Shown in pieces: positions 5,483-6,442 of a stretch of DNA of 6,442 nt. A program made the position numbers and the translations under genes. The stretch lies in NCBI GenBank assembly GCA_017938055.1, contig JAGBCG010000184.1, positions 1 to 6,442 of the forward strand, written 5' to 3'. Origin of the DNA: Clostridia bacterium (GTDB lineage Bacteria; Bacillota; Clostridia; Oscillospirales; CAG-382). Positions within the stretch are counted from its first letter, which is position 1. The number at the start of each line of letters is the position of its first letter. The notes below the pieces were generated by a model. It worked only from the letters and a program-made list of their open reading frames with translations. It was not told the DNA's origin and did not search any database.

Positions 5483-5687
5483 AAAATTCATAGCATCAAT
5501 GGCAGGTGTACTTACGGGAATCGGCGTTATAGCTTCGGGCAGTGAGGTTGAGGGAATTATTGCTGTGCTTGCTTCGGTTATAGCCTATCTCATTACCGAG
5601 GGCTTTATTGATGCAAAGGCAGTTGACGTACTTGACGAGGTTATAGACAAGACGAAAGACAAGCTGGATGGTAGCAAAAATGATTAG
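5451..5687 (+). CDS. Small holin-like membrane protein (78 aa)
   Basis: The start is the ATG at 5451, served by AAAGGAGAAAGAGGA. The open frame extends back to 5403 but without a ribosome site, and another Met at 5466 lies too far from it. After a basic N-terminus (MKAFMKKISSRKF) come two hydrophobic segments (about 12-28 and 33-50) joined by a short turn (SGSEVEG), then an acidic, charged tail (FIDAKAVDVLDEVIDKTKDKL). Small size, two membrane spans, the ISSRKF...AYLITEGFIDAKA pattern and place directly before the endolysin match small phage holins of Firmicutes. It is probably the protein that lets the endolysin cross the membrane. Its stop overlaps the endolysin start. Confidence 0.75.
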   Translation: MKAFMKKISSRKFIASMAGVLTGIGVIASGSEVEGIIAVLASVIAYLITEGFIDAKAVDVLDEVIDKTKDKLDGSKND

Positions 5688-6276
5688 CTGTTTTAAGGGC
5701 AAATTTCGTGTTACAAGTCCGAGAGGCGTACGCACAGACCCAATCACAGGCAAAAAAGGTACATATCACAAAGGACTTGACCTTGTAGGAATTGATGACA
5801 CTACGGTATATTCCATTAGTTCAGGTATTGTCAGAACGGCATATGAAGCAGGTGGTGCGGGCTATTACATTGTTATTACCATGGACGATGGCAGGCGTGT
5901 TTACTACATGCACTTAAAGAAAGGTTCATTCAAGGTAAAGAACGGTGAGCGTGTATCAAAGGGACAGGCTCTTGGCATTATGGGTTCTACAGGCAATTCC
6001 ACAGGTTTACACACACATCTTGAGCTTCGTGTCAAAGGCACAAGCTACGACGACCTTGACATTACAGAGTTTACAGGAATCCCCAACAAAATCGGTGTAT
6101 ATGAGTACAAAGAGCAGTTATCCGACAAGGAAAAGCACGAATACGCCGTTTCCTGTGCCTGCAACGTCGAAGACAAGACAGGACTTGAAAAGCAGACTAT
6201 CAACTGGCTTTGGACATACAAGTATGCCGATGATTTATTTATTAAGTTGTGGGAAAGTATGGACCGTCAGAAGTAA
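5680..6276 (+). CDS. Phage endolysin, M23 family peptidoglycan endopeptidase
   Basis: 198 residues from the ATG at 5680, whose ATGATTAG overlaps the holin-like stop. GGATGG lies 8 bases upstream. An in-frame ATG at 5668 would add four residues (MVAK) and cannot be excluded. The M23 active site is complete (numbering from 5680): HxxxD at His30-Asp34 (YHKGLDLV), His78 (YYMHLKKG), and HTH at His111 and His113 (GLHTHLELR). In M23 enzymes His30, Asp34 and His113 would bind zinc and His78 and His111 act in catalysis, cutting the peptide bridges of peptidoglycan. The fold runs to about residue 125. The remaining 70 residues (KYADDLFIKLWESM) are helical and could bind wall or oligomerise. There is no signal peptide, consistent with holin-dependent export. 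It is the last gene of the operon. Confidence 0.9.
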   Translation: MISCFKGKFRVTSPRGVRTDPITGKKGTYHKGLDLVGIDDTTVYSISSGIVRTAYEAGGAGYYIVITMDDGRRVYYMHLKKGSFKVKNGERVSKGQALGIMGSTGNSTGLHTHLELRVKGTSYDDLDITEFTGIPNKIGVYEYKEQLSDKEKHEYAVSCACNVEDKTGLEKQTINWLWTYKYADDLFIKLWESMDRQK

Positions 6277-6334
6277 TAACTCTATATTTTTTGTCGAAAT
6301 GCAACATCGTTTTGTGTCCGTAAGCATATAAATA

Positions 6335-6363
6335 AAAAAAGACATCCTCGTGATGTCTTTTTT
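6335..6363. terminator. Intrinsic terminator closing the operon
   Basis: GACATC (6341-6346) pairs with GATGTC (6352-6357) around CTCGT. The stem is extended by A residues (6335-6340) facing six T residues (6358-6363). It lies about 60 bases after the endolysin stop, and the A/T flanks would let it act in both directions. Confidence 0.85.
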
Positions 6364-6428
6364 GTGGGAAAGCAGAATAAAAGAGATGTTTTAATTTATC
6401 AGCGATATAATATGAAATCCTTCTTATC

Positions 6429-6441
6429 GTCCCGAAGGGAC
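6429..6441. other. Small hairpin at the window edge
   Basis: GTCCC-GAA-GGGAC forms a 5-bp stem at the last bases of the window. It may be the edge of another intergenic repeat or of a terminator continuing beyond the window. The bases from 6364 to 6428 show no gene. Confidence 0.3.
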
Positions 6442-6442
6442 A

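Overview
The window looks like chromosome of a low-GC Gram-positive bacterium, most likely a gut clostridium of the Ruminococcus/Oscillospiraceae type. This placement is an inference. It rests on AT-rich genes with strong AGGAG ribosome sites, phage-protein families typical of those hosts, and small palindromic intergenic repeats of the kind seen in such genomes. No marker gene confirms the genus.

Left part (1-1345): the 3' end of a surface-type protein with an M23 (LytM-like) fold whose metal-binding positions look lost. About 520 bases without a gene follow. They hold several strong hairpins, a 137-bp inverted-repeat element (MITE/REP-like, copy A), a terminator-like hairpin and a roughly 106-bp AT-rich palindrome. 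A small gene on the minus strand (1346-1561) encodes a 71-residue protein of unknown function.

Right part (1732-6363): a self-contained transcription unit. It has a near-consensus sigma-A promoter, a leader of about 170 nt rich in hairpins, and an intrinsic terminator before the first gene, so the operon is probably controlled by read-through. Seven genes follow, mostly overlapping or abutting: a 605-residue baseplate/tail-fibre protein with YTK repeats and a duplicated beta module, a BspA-like leucine-rich-repeat protein, a 60-residue conserved phage protein, an XhlA-like coiled-coil membrane protein, a 121-residue multi-pass membrane protein, a 78-residue holin-like protein and an intact M23 endolysin. 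A bidirectional-looking terminator closes the unit. A second copy of the inverted-repeat element (copy B) has inserted inside the operon and supplies the stop codon of the leucine-rich-repeat gene.

The gene content is the end of a phage late region (host recognition followed by lysis). Here, however, it starts from its own promoter and attenuator-like leader, next to a minus-strand gene and a host-type gene, with no capsid, tail-tube, portal or integrase gene in view. It may be a prophage remnant, the separately controlled last block of a larger prophage or tailocin, or a domesticated adhesion-plus-lysis/release cassette. The window alone cannot decide between these.
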